From an uncultured Sutterella sp. (lineage in GTDB: Bacteria; Pseudomonadota; Gammaproteobacteria; Burkholderiales; Burkholderiaceae_F), in the NCBI GenBank assembly GCA_905202595.1, contig CAJKSP010000051.1, positions 1-13,611 of the forward strand: DNA of 13,611 bases. Direction: 5' to 3'. The notes beneath the pieces are model-generated. The model saw only the letters and a list, made by a program, of their open reading frames with translations, was not told the origin of the DNA and did not search any database. Both the position numbers and the translations under genes were made by a program. Shown here one piece after another: positions 1 through 7,045 of this stretch (position 1 is its first letter; the number at the start of each line of letters is the position of its first letter).

Positions 1-14
1 GATGGGCCTTATAT

Positions 15-38
15 CCTCCTCCTGAAGGAAGAGGTTTT
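15..38 (+). terminator. Probable intrinsic terminator of a gene left of the window
   Basis: A hairpin with arms at 15-22 and 27-34 has seven pairs, one C-A mismatch and a TGAA loop. It is followed by four T residues at 35-38. An outer GGGCC (4-8) / GGCCC (41-45) pair with TTTT at 46-49 could form instead. It lies back to back with the porin terminator, as expected for two converging transcripts. The T-tract is short, so strength is uncertain. Confidence 0.4.
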
Positions 39-52
39 ACGGCCCTTTTGAT

Positions 53-80
53 AAAAAAAGACCGTCCTGCGGACGGTCTT
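53..80 (-). terminator. Intrinsic terminator of the porin gene
   Basis: A perfect 10-bp stem (58-67 with 71-80) has a 3-nt loop. On the minus strand the stem runs directly into a run of T residues (the A-tract at 53-59). It lies about 125 nt beyond the porin stop codon, and nothing else in between reads as a gene, so I assign it to the porin transcript. Confidence 0.8.
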
Positions 81-204
81 GGATAGCGCCTCTTGAATCA
101 AGGCGGCGCGCTTAGTCTGCAAGGGAGGGACAGGCAGAAAGCACGCCGCCCTGAAAGCAGCGCGGAGCAAGCGCTCTGGCGTTCGATCCCCGATAGTCTG
201 AGCC

Positions 205-1359
205 TTAGAAGCGGTGAATCATGCCGAAGCCCGCCTGGAAGCCCTTCGACGCTTCGCTCTTGCGTTCGCCGGCTTCCCCGCTTTCGAGCTCGCGCTTCAT
301 GTAGCCCACGCCGCCGTAAAGGCTCGTGCGCTTCGAGAGCTCGTAGGTCTGCATCGCCGCGGCGCCCCACGTCTTGATGTCGATCTTGGCGCCGTCGTCC
401 TTGCCCGTTGCGCCGCTGACGACATGGCCGTCCGCATCAACGTAGTAGACCGAGAGCTGCAGCTCGCCGCCGAAAGCCGGAATCGCCGCGCCGACGTGCC
501 CGACCCAGCCGTCGAAGTTGCCGGCTGCATGATCCTCCGAGGCGTCAAAGGCCCCGAAGCCGTTCTGATGCTTGCCGTACTGCACGGCAATGAAAGGCTT
601 CACCGCGCCGAAGTCGTAGCTGCCGCCGAGGCTCACCGATACGGCGTCATCGAGATCCTTGGCATAGCCCGCCTCGTTGGCGCGGCTCTTCATGAGCGTG
701 TCAACGACGAGCACCGTCGAGAGATTGCCGCTCGAAAACGTAGCGGCAGCCGCTGCATAGCGATTCTTGCTTCGGGAGCGGCGGGCATCGTCCGAATCCG
801 TGCCGAAGGAATACTGCGCATAGAACGTGACGCCGCCGAATTCCGGCGACCGATAAGTCACCGTATTGTCGTAAATGCCGCCGGAAGCCGCCCAGTAGCC
901 GGCGCCTACATAGTCGCCGTAGCCGCCGTCCATGGCATCGGCGTTCGCGAGAAAGAGGTCGTACGTGCCTTCTCCGGCCGTGAAGGTGCCCATGCGGCCG
1001 AATGACAGAGCGCCCCATGCACCTGAGACGGTCAGCTGCGCTTCTTTGTCAAAAAGGCGCTTGGAGCCGCTCTTCGTATCGTCGCCAGCGAACGCGCCGT
1101 CGTCCGAATTGAATGAATTCTCAAGGCGGAAGCTCACGGCGCCGCTTCCGATCTGCTCCGTCCCCTCCAGTCCGAAGACTGACGCCGTATTGAAGCCCGA
1201 AGCCATGCCGAAATGATTTTTGCTTTCTGCGCCTGACTCCTTCTCGTGCGTATAGAGCAAGCTCGTGTCAATCGTGCCGTAAAGCGCAACTTCGCCTGCA
1301 GCGGCAGCGGTGGAGAGAACGGCGATGACAGCGAGCGCCGCCGAAGATTTCTTCATCAT
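205..1359 (-). CDS. Gram-negative general porin (Porin_4 / OmpC-like)
   Basis: This is a 384-aa outer-membrane protein. It starts with a Sec signal peptide (KK at 3-4, an Ala/Val/Leu-rich core, probable cleavage after the Ala run near residue 21). The mature start EVALYGTIDTSL is the hallmark first strand of betaproteobacterial trimeric porins. The rest alternates polar and aromatic residues, as in a 16-strand barrel, and the chain ends in Phe (IHRF), the BAM recognition signal. Length matches the family (about 350-400 aa). The start is the first of two adjacent ATG codons, with AGGA 10 nt upstream at 1370-1373. It is divergent from the feo operon, and a Fur-box-like palindrome lies in its leader, so iron-responsive expression is likely. 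The substrate cannot be read from the sequence. Confidence 0.93.
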   Translation of the reverse strand: MMKKSSAALAVIAVLSTAAAAGEVALYGTIDTSLLYTHEKESGAESKNHFGMASGFNTASVFGLEGTEQIGSGAVSFRLENSFNSDDGAFAGDDTKSGSKRLFDKEAQLTVSGAWGALSFGRMGTFTAGEGTYDLFLANADAMDGGYGDYVGAGYWAASGGIYDNTVTYRSPEFGGVTFYAQYSFGTDSDDARRSRSKNRYAAAAATFSSGNLSTVLVVDTLMKSRANEAGYAKDLDDAVSVSLGGSYDFGAVKPFIAVQYGKHQNGFGAFDASEDHAAGNFDGWVGHVGAAIPAFGGELQLSVYYVDADGHVVSGATGKDDGAKIDIKTWGAAAMQTYELSKRTSLYGGVGYMKRELESGEAGERKSEASKGFQAGFGMIHRF

Positions 1360-1424
1360 GATCTTGTTGTCCTGCTTGGAATGGCCGAAGCTTTCCGCTT
1401 CGGACTGGAATGGTCTTTCATATG

Positions 1425-1443
1425 AACGAGAACGATTCTCGTT
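1425..1443. promoter_or_regulatory. Fur-box-like palindrome in the porin promoter/leader
   Basis: The sequence is AACGAGAACGATTCTCGTT: perfect 8-nt inverted arms around CGA. Against the 19-mer form of the Fur consensus (AATGATAATNATTATCATT) it keeps all the A/T core positions. It changes the outer T/A pairs to C/G symmetrically in both half sites. It sits just downstream of the predicted porin start site, a position that would allow repression. Fur is an inference; no regulator gene is in the window. Confidence 0.7.
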
Positions 1444-1460
1444 TTCATATTTGTAATCAA

Positions 1461-1466
1461 ATTATA
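1461..1466 (-). promoter_or_regulatory. Candidate -10 box of the porin promoter
   Basis: The minus strand reads TATAAT, a perfect -10 hexamer. At 17 bp the -35 position reads CCAAAG, which is poor; TTGCCA lies at 20 bp, which is too far. Transcription would start near 1455, leaving a leader of about 95 nt that contains the palindrome at 1425-1443. Confidence 0.45.
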
Positions 1467-1590
1467 TGGTTTACAGATTGGCGCTTTGGCAAGACCTTCA
1501 ACATCATCCGCTCAAATTTTTCACGGAAATCAGATCAAACCCTTTGATATTTCGGTTTTTTAAAGTGCCTCATCATGTTGCTTCGCAACT

Positions 1591-1609
1591 ACGAATGTAA
1601 ATCATTCTC
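1591..1609. promoter_or_regulatory. Second Fur-box-like site between porin and feoA
   Basis: The core AATGTAAATCATTCTC (1594-1609) agrees with the classical Fur consensus AATGATAATCATTATC at 13 of 16 positions. Unlike the other two sites it is not a perfect palindrome and keeps the usual T and A rather than C and G in the outer positions. It is about 145 nt upstream of the feoA1 start codon, so it would be an upstream accessory site. Confidence 0.5.
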
Positions 1610-1692
1610 ATCTATTTGAGCTAAATCAGAACCGCCAAGCAGAAGCAGAAGCCAGCGACATCGACAAGTGCGATGTGAAGATTTTTGACTAT

Positions 1693-1719
1693 TGCTAACG
1701 AGAATCTTTCTCGTTAGCA
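1693..1719 (+). promoter_or_regulatory. Fur-like operator overlapping the candidate feoA promoter
   Basis: Perfect 12-nt inverted arms (1693-1704 and 1708-1719) flank TCT and contain the same AACGAGAA / TTCTCGTT halves as the porin site. A weak sigma-70-type promoter fits exactly around it: TTGCTA at 1692-1697, a 17-bp spacer, and TAGCAT at 1715-1720. Bound Fur would block RNA polymerase. The start would lie near 1727, giving a leader of roughly 28 nt before feoA1. A second -35-like TTGACT lies at 1685-1690 but has no matching -10. Confidence 0.7.
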
Positions 1720-1754
1720 TTTGCGGAAAACAACTTGATCCCAGGAACGCCTTT

Positions 1755-2000
1755 ATGCCGACCCGCAAAACTATTCGATCCCTGGCTGAACTCGCAGCTC
1801 GGGAGAACGCCACCGTCGCCAAGCTCAAGCTCCCCACGGCTGAAGCCGATCGCCTGCGCGAGCTCGGACTTCGCGCCGGAAGCGCTGTCCGCGTGCTTGA
1901 AGGCGCCGCCGCCTCAGACGGCGGACCGCTTCTCGTCGGCGTAGGCGACGGCCGCATCGCGCTCAGCCGAGACGCCGCCCGCGCGATCTACGTTTTCTAA
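1755..2000 (+). CDS. feoA: FeoA-family ferrous-iron transport accessory protein (first copy)
   Basis: This 81-aa cytosolic protein has the FeoA SH3-like fold pattern: a first strand region (VAKLKL, 21-26), a short helix ending in RLRELGL (33-39), then a small beta-barrel (GSAVRVLEG, 42-50; LLVGVGDGRIALS, 59-71) and a final strand, AIYV. FeoA proteins act with FeoB on Fe(II) uptake, though their precise role is debated. I chose the ATG at 1755 because AGGAA (1743-1747) stands 7 nt upstream. The longer frame from a TTG at 1692 would begin inside the operator palindrome and add non-FeoA residues. It is the first gene of feoA-feoA-feoB and differs strongly from the second FeoA, so it is not a recent duplicate. 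Confidence 0.85.
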   Translation: MPTRKTIRSLAELAARENATVAKLKLPTAEADRLRELGLRAGSAVRVLEGAAASDGGPLLVGVGDGRIALSRDAARAIYVF

Positions 2001-2129
2001 CTTCAACGGCTCCCGGCGTTTTCCGCTTCTCAGATGAGCTTCGACATTTTTGCCTGATTCACTCATTTTTTTGAAGCGCTACGCCGTCCGACCCGCCTCT
2101 CGCACTCCTTCTCTCGAGGACCTTCATTC

Positions 2130-2360
2130 ATGCAGCTTAAAGACCTCCCCGTCGGCGCCAAAGGCCGAATTGCAGGCTTGGCAAAGACGCATCCGGAATA
2201 CCGGCGGCGCCTGGTGATGCTCGGCGCCACTCCGGGCGCCGCATTTGAAGTGATTCGCATCGCTCCGCTCGGCGATCCGATCGAAATCCGCGTCCGCGGC
2301 AGCTGCATCAGCGTGCGGCGCGACGAAGCTGAAATCATGACGGTGGAGCGCCTCGGCTGA
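2130..2360 (+). CDS. feoA: FeoA ferrous-iron transport protein (second copy)
   Basis: A 76-aa protein of the Escherichia coli FeoA type. It shows YRRRLVMLGATPG (24-36) and VIRIAPLGDPIEIRV (41-55), the two most conserved FeoA segments, and a C-terminal strand ending in MTVE. The start has GAGGA at 2116-2120, 9 nt upstream. It lies 129 nt after feoA1 and about 184 nt before the chosen feoB start, so the three genes form one transcription unit with loose spacing. Of the two copies this one is the more likely direct partner of FeoB, judged by its likeness to canonical FeoA. Confidence 0.92.
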   Translation: MQLKDLPVGAKGRIAGLAKTHPEYRRRLVMLGATPGAAFEVIRIAPLGDPIEIRVRGSCISVRRDEAEIMTVERLG

Positions 2361-2451
2361 TGCGCGCCGCACGTCGGACTAAAAAAGGCGCCCCCGCCTC
2401 AACACGCTTTTTCCTCTGCATTTTTCAACCATCGCAAGCATGACATTGCTT

Positions 2452-2488
2452 CTGCCGGCGCAGCGCCTCTGCAGCGCCCCGCCGGCAG
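2452..2488 (+). other. Hairpin in the feoA2-feoB spacer
   Basis: An 8-bp perfect G+C-rich stem (2452-2459 CTGCCGGC with 2481-2488 GCCGGCAG) encloses 21 nt. It lies 56 nt upstream of the preferred feoB start and has no T-tract. It may be a processing or stability element between the feoA and feoB messages. A chance structure in G+C-rich DNA is not excluded. Confidence 0.3.
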
Positions 2489-2544
2489 CTTCCGGACCGC
2501 AAAGATCCTGAATGACAACTTTCAAGGAACAGGAAGAAAACAAC

Positions 2545-4923
2545 ATGGCAGAACGCATCGTCTGCGTGGTCGGCAATCCCAACTGCGGAAAGACCACGCT
2601 TTTCAACGCCCTCACCGGCTCCAAGCAGCGCGTCGGCAACTGGCCGGGCGTGACCGTCGAAAAGAAGACCGGCCGCTTTTCCCACGCCGGCCACGCGATC
2701 GAGCTCGTCGACCTGCCGGGCATCTATTCGATCACGCCCTCGTCATCCTCCGGCGAAGACGAGCGCGTTGCGCGCGACTACATTCTCACCGGGGAAGCAG
2801 AGGCCGTCATCAACATCGTTGATGCCTCCAACCTCGAGCGCAACCTCTACCTCACATCGCAGCTCGTCGAAATGCGCGTGCCGATGCTTGTCGTCGTCAA
2901 CATGCTTGACATTGCGAAGCAGCACAAGCTTTCCATCGACCTCAAGAAACTTTCCGAAGCCCTGGGCTGTCCCGTCGTCGGCCTCGTTGCAAACCGCGAT
3001 GCCGGCATCAAGGAATTGAAGGACGAGCTCGTCCGCTTCCTCGAGCATCCGACGGTGCCGCCCTTGCAGACCGCTTTTGAGCCTCGCATCGAAAGCGCCA
3101 TGAAAAAGCTCGAAGGCCTGATTGAGGAAGCGGGCGTGCCCCACGCATCCTGGATGACGGGTCAGCTTCTCGAAAAGGCGCCGGGCATTGAAGAGAAGCT
3201 CGACGGCGTCGATCTGGCTGCAGTCGAAGCGATTGTGAGCGCGCTTGACCGCGAATTCGACGGCGACCTCGATCTCGCCATCGCCAGCGCCCGCTACGAA
3301 ATCGTGGGCCGAATCGCTGAAGCCTGCATCAGCCGGCAGGGCGAAGTCTCCGCCACGATGACCGACAAGATCGACCGCATCGTCCTCAACCGCTGGCTCG
3401 GCCTGCCGATCTTTCTCGCCGTGATGTACGTGATGTTCCTCTTCACGCAGAATCTCGGCAGCGCCTTCATCGACTTCTTCGACATCTTTGTGGGCGGCGT
3501 GCTCGTCGACGGCCTCGGGCAGCTCCTCGAATCGATCGGATGCCCTGAATGGCTCCGAGTCTTCCTCGCCAACGGCGTGGGCGGCGGCCTGCAGACGGTC
3601 TCGACCTTCATTCCGGTCATCTTCTTCCTCTATCTCTTCCTCGCCGTTCTGGAAGACTCCGGCTACATGGCGCGCGCGGCCTTTGTGATGGACCGCCTCA
3701 TGCGCGCGCTCGGCCTGCCGGGCAAGGCCTTTGTGCCGCTCATCGTAGGCTTCGGGTGCAACGTGCCTGCCATCATGGCCACCCGCACGATGGACCGCGC
3801 CAGCGACCGCATCATCACCGTCATGATGTCGCCCTTCATGAGCTGCGGCGCCCGCCTGCCGGTCTACGTTCTCTTTGCCACGGCCTTCTGGCCGGCGAAC
3901 GGCCAGAACGTCGTCTTCGGGCTCTATCTCATCGGCATCGCCGCAGCGATCCTCACAGGCTTCCTCCTCAAGCGCACGGCGCTTCCGGGCGCAGCTTCAG
4001 CCTTCGTCATGGAGATTCCGCCGTACCACATCCCGACCTTCAAGGGCGTGATGATCCGCACGTGGGACCGCGTGAAGAGCTTCGTCTTCCGCGCGGGCAA
4101 GGTGATCGTCGTCATCGTCGCCTGCCTTTCGTTCTTCAATTCGCTCGGCACTGACGGCAGCTTCGGCAACGAAGACAACGACAAGTCCGTGCTTGCGGAA
4201 GTCGGCCGCACGATCGTCCCGGTTCTGCATCCGCTTGGCGTTGAGGAAGAGAACTGGCCGGCCGCCGTCGGCGTCTTCACGGGCATCTTCGCCAAGGAAG
4301 CAGTGGTCGGCACGCTCAATTCGCTCTATGACGCGCTCGCTCAGAAGAGCGCCGCCGAGTCGGCGCCGCCTTCCGAAGGCGCTCCTGAGGCCGCTGCGCC
4401 GGCAGATGCTGAAGCCGATGAAGGCTTCTCTCTCACGGGGAAGCTGAGCGAAGCCGTCGGCGCCGTGCGCGACAATCTCGTCGAGCTTGGCGGCGCCCTC
4501 GCCGATCCGCTCGGCATTTCTGTGGGCGACCTCGAAGACGAAGCGGCCGCCGCAGAAGAGCAGGGCGTGACGGTCGGCACGGTTGCGACGATCAAGACCC
4601 TCTTCGGCTCGAGCTCCGCCGCCTTCGCCTACCTGCTGCTCGTGCTTCTTTACATGCCCTGCTGCGCCGCCATTGCGGCGGTCTACCGCGAAGTCGGCCC
4701 TGCCTGGACCCTCTTTGCCTGCGCTTGGACGACGGTGCTCGGCTACTCGGCTGCAACGATCTTCTATCAAGCGGCGAACTTCGCTGCCAATCCGGTCTAT
4801 GCCGCCACTGCCATCGCCGCATGCCTTGCAGCGCTCTGCCTCATGTACTTCGCGCTGAAGCGCTTTGCACGCCGCGATGCGGGCAAGGGCCCTCGGGTCA
4901 TTCCCATTGCCTCGGTGCGCTGA
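2545..4923 (+). CDS. feoB: FeoB ferrous-iron transporter, GTPase-permease fusion
   Basis: A 792-aa inner-membrane Fe(II) transporter. The N-terminal G domain is complete: G1 GNPNCGKT (10-17), switch region with NWPGVT (32-37), G3 DLPG (56-59), G4 NMLD (119-122). A helical GDI-like region follows to about residue 270, then the multi-span permease. The permease has both Gate motifs (GFGCNVPA near 402-409, with its cysteine; AKEAVVGT near 583-590) and a late MPCC motif (704-707). An Ala/Pro/Glu-rich cytosolic stretch near 604-634 and further acidic sequence interrupt the C-terminal half. I prefer the ATG at 2545: AGGAAG ends 8 nt upstream and the G domain starts at once. The in-frame ATG at 2512 has no Shine-Dalgarno. 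No feoC follows. Confidence 0.97.
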   Translation: MAERIVCVVGNPNCGKTTLFNALTGSKQRVGNWPGVTVEKKTGRFSHAGHAIELVDLPGIYSITPSSSSGEDERVARDYILTGEAEAVINIVDASNLERNLYLTSQLVEMRVPMLVVVNMLDIAKQHKLSIDLKKLSEALGCPVVGLVANRDAGIKELKDELVRFLEHPTVPPLQTAFEPRIESAMKKLEGLIEEAGVPHASWMTGQLLEKAPGIEEKLDGVDLAAVEAIVSALDREFDGDLDLAIASARYEIVGRIAEACISRQGEVSATMTDKIDRIVLNRWLGLPIFLAVMYVMFLFTQNLGSAFIDFFDIFVGGVLVDGLGQLLESIGCPEWLRVFLANGVGGGLQTVSTFIPVIFFLYLFLAVLEDSGYMARAAFVMDRLMRALGLPGKAFVPLIVGFGCNVPAIMATRTMDRASDRIITVMMSPFMSCGARLPVYVLFATAFWPANGQNVVFGLYLIGIAAAILTGFLLKRTALPGAASAFVMEIPPYHIPTFKGVMIRTWDRVKSFVFRAGKVIVVIVACLSFFNSLGTDGSFGNEDNDKSVLAEVGRTIVPVLHPLGVEEENWPAAVGVFTGIFAKEAVVGTLNSLYDALAQKSAAESAPPSEGAPEAAAPADAEADEGFSLTGKLSEAVGAVRDNLVELGGALADPLGISVGDLEDEAAAAEEQGVTVGTVATIKTLFGSSSAAFAYLLLVLLYMPCCAAIAAVYREVGPAWTLFACAWTTVLGYSAATIFYQAANFAANPVYAATAIAACLAALCLMYFALKRFARRDAGKGPRVIPIASVR

Positions 4924-4944
4924 CGAGCGCTCTGAAGCGCAGAA

Positions 4945-4972
4945 GCGGCCAGGCGCCCAAGCGCCTGGCCGC
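4945..4972. other. Perfect 12-bp GC hairpin after feoB
   Basis: Arms at 4945-4956 and 4961-4972 pair perfectly around a CCAA loop. There is no T-tract on either side. It starts 22 nt after the feoB stop codon and precedes the intrinsic terminator at 5004-5037. A role in protecting the 3' end of the message is a reasonable guess. Confidence 0.6.
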
Positions 4973-5003
4973 AGCAGAAAAAGTCTTTTCTCCTCAGCGA
5001 GCT

Positions 5004-5037
5004 GCCGCCGGATCCCAAAGGATTCGGCGGCTTTTTT
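5004..5037 (+). terminator. Intrinsic terminator of the feo operon
   Basis: A 12-bp stem (5004-5015 with 5020-5031, including one G-T pair) and a CAAA loop are followed immediately by six T residues (5032-5037). It lies about 80 nt beyond the feoB stop codon and faces the end of the convergent oxidoreductase gene. I see no comparable terminator for that minus-strand gene. Confidence 0.85.
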
Positions 5038-5091
5038 GCGCCTATTCGGAATGTGGAGAGCGGCAGCCCTGCTCCCGCCCTCAAGAAGGCG

Positions 5092-6678
5092 CTAGGACCA
5101 AGGCTTTTCCGATGCAACGCTTTCGCCTGCCACCTGGCCGAAGACGAGCGACTCGGCATTGTTGCAGGCGCCTTGATAGACCGGGCCCCACATCGAGCCG
5201 AGCTCGCCCGCGGCATAAAGACGCGGAATCGGCTGATTCAGGGCGTTGAGCACCTGGGCCTTTTCATTCTTGCGCGGACCGCCCTGGGTATTGACGAGCG
5301 TCGGATACTGCGCCATGGCATAGAAAGGTCCCTTTTCAATAGGCGCAGAGCGCAGCGGCGCATCAAAGGCATAGGAGCGGGCCTTTGCCTTGATTTCGCG
5401 GCCGAAGAGCGTGTCCTTTCCGGCCTTGATGTCGGCATTCCACTTGGCCACAGTCTCTTCGAGATTCTTCGCCGGCACGCCGATCGCCTCAGCGAGCTGG
5501 CCGATGGTGTCGGCCTTGCGGATGACGCCGAGCTTGATTTCTTCAGCCAGATCGTTCGTCCAGCGGTGATTCTCGCGGTTGATGGCGTAGCCGGAGCCGA
5601 GGCTGCTGCCGAGCGGTCCCTGATTAAGCGTCGCCTGATCGAAGATGAGATAGCTCGGAATGCGCGGATAGCGGTGGTTGATGGAGTCAAACTGCTGCAC
5701 GACATAGAGCTGGCAGTGGCCGTCCGTGAGCTCGTTGGCAAAGCGCCGGCCGTCCTGATCCACCCAGATGTAGCCCGCGCCCTTGACCGACGGCGAAACA
5801 GCCGTCTGGAGCCCCGGGAACTTCACGCCGAGGCAGCACGAATACGCCTGCATGTGCCAGAGCTTCGCACCGGCAGACTGCGCGAGCCGCAGGCCGTCGC
5901 CGGTGTTGCCCGGATTGCCTAGCGCAAGAATGTTGCGCCCCATCGTGAAGTTCATCAGGCTTTCCTTGTCGAACTCATAGCCGCCCGTGCAGAGAACGAC
6001 GCCGAGATTGGCGCGCACGTTCACTTCCTTGCCGCCGCGGCGGACGACGGCGCCGAGCACCTCGTCGCCGCGCTTGATGAGGCTCACGGCCGGCGCTTCA
6101 AGCCAAACGGGAATGCTGCGCTTCGCAACCGCCTGCTGCAGAACATCAAAGAGGCAGTCGCCGGCGCCGCGCCTCGGCGCATTCTTCTTGCGCTTTACGC
6201 GATAGCGCTTGATGACATCCGCGCCCTCAAGGTTCTTGAAGCCCGCATAGCCGTAGACGAACGTGCCGGCTTCAGGATCGAGCTTCTTGATGAAGCGGTT
6301 GAGATCAAACGAGCGCTTGGCGAAAAGCTCGACGAGCTTCTCGTCCATGTCGGCTTCGCAATAGGAAAAGGTGCCTTTGAGATACGCAAGCGCCTTGCCG
6401 ATGTCGTCCGGGCACATGAAGCCGCCGGCCGACACGGCGGTATTGCCGCCCGGCGCAGGCATCTTCTCGACAATGAGAACCTTCTTGCCGAGGTCTGCGG
6501 CCGTAACGGCCGTCACAGCGCCTGCGCCGCCGAAGCCGATGACAAGTACATCGGTCGTCTCATCCCAATGCAGGCTAGGCGTGAATTCCTTTGCGGTCGC
6601 CCGCGCAGCAGGAAGCGCTGCCAGTCCAGCGAGAGGCGCCGCCTTCAAAAGAGATCTCCGGCTTTGATTGATGGTCAT
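5092..6678 (-). CDS. Tat-exported FAD-binding oxidoreductase (fumarate reductase / KstD-like fold)
   Basis: A 528-aa protein of the FAD_binding_2 family. The twin-arginine signal SRRSLLK (6-12) precedes an Ala-rich segment, so the folded flavoprotein should be periplasmic. The dinucleotide-binding motif VLVIGFGGAG (44-53) ends with acidic E71; GNTGDG (257-262) and the C-terminal LYAAGE (487-492) are further FAD contacts. True fumarate reductases carry HTMGG and NRLGGN near the C-terminus. Here the matching places read NTQGG (463-467) and YQGACN (501-506), the second closer to 3-ketosteroid dehydrogenases. Fumarate is therefore unlikely and the substrate is unknown. No heme motif is present, so a separate electron donor is needed. 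The start is supported by AAAGGAGG (6684-6691), 5 nt upstream of ATG. It is divergent from the Bug receptor gene. Confidence 0.9.
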   Translation of the reverse strand: MTINQSRRSLLKAAPLAGLAALPAARATAKEFTPSLHWDETTDVLVIGFGGAGAVTAVTAADLGKKVLIVEKMPAPGGNTAVSAGGFMCPDDIGKALAYLKGTFSYCEADMDEKLVELFAKRSFDLNRFIKKLDPEAGTFVYGYAGFKNLEGADVIKRYRVKRKKNAPRRGAGDCLFDVLQQAVAKRSIPVWLEAPAVSLIKRGDEVLGAVVRRGGKEVNVRANLGVVLCTGGYEFDKESLMNFTMGRNILALGNPGNTGDGLRLAQSAGAKLWHMQAYSCCLGVKFPGLQTAVSPSVKGAGYIWVDQDGRRFANELTDGHCQLYVVQQFDSINHRYPRIPSYLIFDQATLNQGPLGSSLGSGYAINRENHRWTNDLAEEIKLGVIRKADTIGQLAEAIGVPAKNLEETVAKWNADIKAGKDTLFGREIKAKARSYAFDAPLRSAPIEKGPFYAMAQYPTLVNTQGGPRKNEKAQVLNALNQPIPRLYAAGELGSMWGPVYQGACNNAESLVFGQVAGESVASEKPWS

Positions 6679-7045
6679 TTAAGCCTCCTTTCGATAAAAG
6701 CAATCACCCCTCAGAATCGAGCTCGGCGGAGCCCGGCGCTGCGGGGCGGAGACATTCAAGCAAAAAGGCGTACGTAGGTAGTTTGTCTTAATCTCATAAT
6801 CGCCCGAATAGGCCGAGCGTCGGCCAGACGCCTTCTTGAGCGGAGGCTGCGCCCATTCGGCGCCGCATTTCAAAGAAGCAGCGCATGCGCTTTCGCCGGA
6901 TGGAAAAGCTGTATACACTTCATGCATCCCGCTATCCGCCAGCTTCCTTCATCCCTGTCGGCGCTGCGGCTCAATGCAGCGGCCGGCGGTTCGGGAAGCC
7001 GGCGTTTCAAGCGCCATTCAACCTCACTAGAGAATCCGCTCCATC
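6679..7045. other. Divergent spacer between oxidoreductase and Bug receptor
   Basis: This gene-free stretch of 367 bp separates the two start codons. It holds a 12-bp perfect palindrome (6880-6891, AGCGCATGCGCT). On the plus strand there is a weak -10-like TATACA (6912-6917) without a recognisable -35. A GCCGGC repeat pair (6982-6987 and 6998-7003) could fold as a hairpin 42 nt upstream of the receptor start. The only other open frame (minus strand, 6679-6927) has no ribosome site and no family character. Confidence 0.5.

Larger units (their letters stand above)
1360..1754. other. Divergent porin/feoA regulatory region
   Basis: This gene-free stretch of 395 bp separates the porin start from the feoA1 start. 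It is clearly more A+T-rich than its flanks. It holds a porin -10 box, three Fur-box-like sites and a candidate feoA promoter, each listed separately. Between about 1490 and 1590 I see only A+T-rich sequence with no further motif. Confidence 0.75.

Noticed and set aside
179..197. GTTCGATCCCC, resembling a tRNA T-loop
   Set aside because: The flanking bases do not form the T stem, and no acceptor, D or anticodon arm can be found.
214..1005. Plus-strand 263-codon frame over the porin
   Set aside because: It is antisense to a complete, well-supported porin and has the Arg/Ala-rich composition of a shadow frame.
1692..1754. TTG start extending feoA1 upstream
   Set aside because: It would begin inside the operator palindrome and promoter and adds residues unlike FeoA, while the ATG at 1755 has a good ribosome site.
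2512..2544. Upstream in-frame ATG for feoB
   Set aside because: No Shine-Dalgarno precedes it. The ATG at 2545 has AGGAAG at 8 nt and puts the G1 motif at the usual distance from the N-terminus.
5053..5922. Plus-strand 289-codon frame over the FAD oxidoreductase
   Set aside because: Antisense to a gene with a Tat signal, FAD motifs and a strong Shine-Dalgarno.
6679..6927. Minus-strand 82-codon frame upstream of the oxidoreductase
   Set aside because: No ribosome site; it ends at the base next to the oxidoreductase start and covers its likely promoter and leader.
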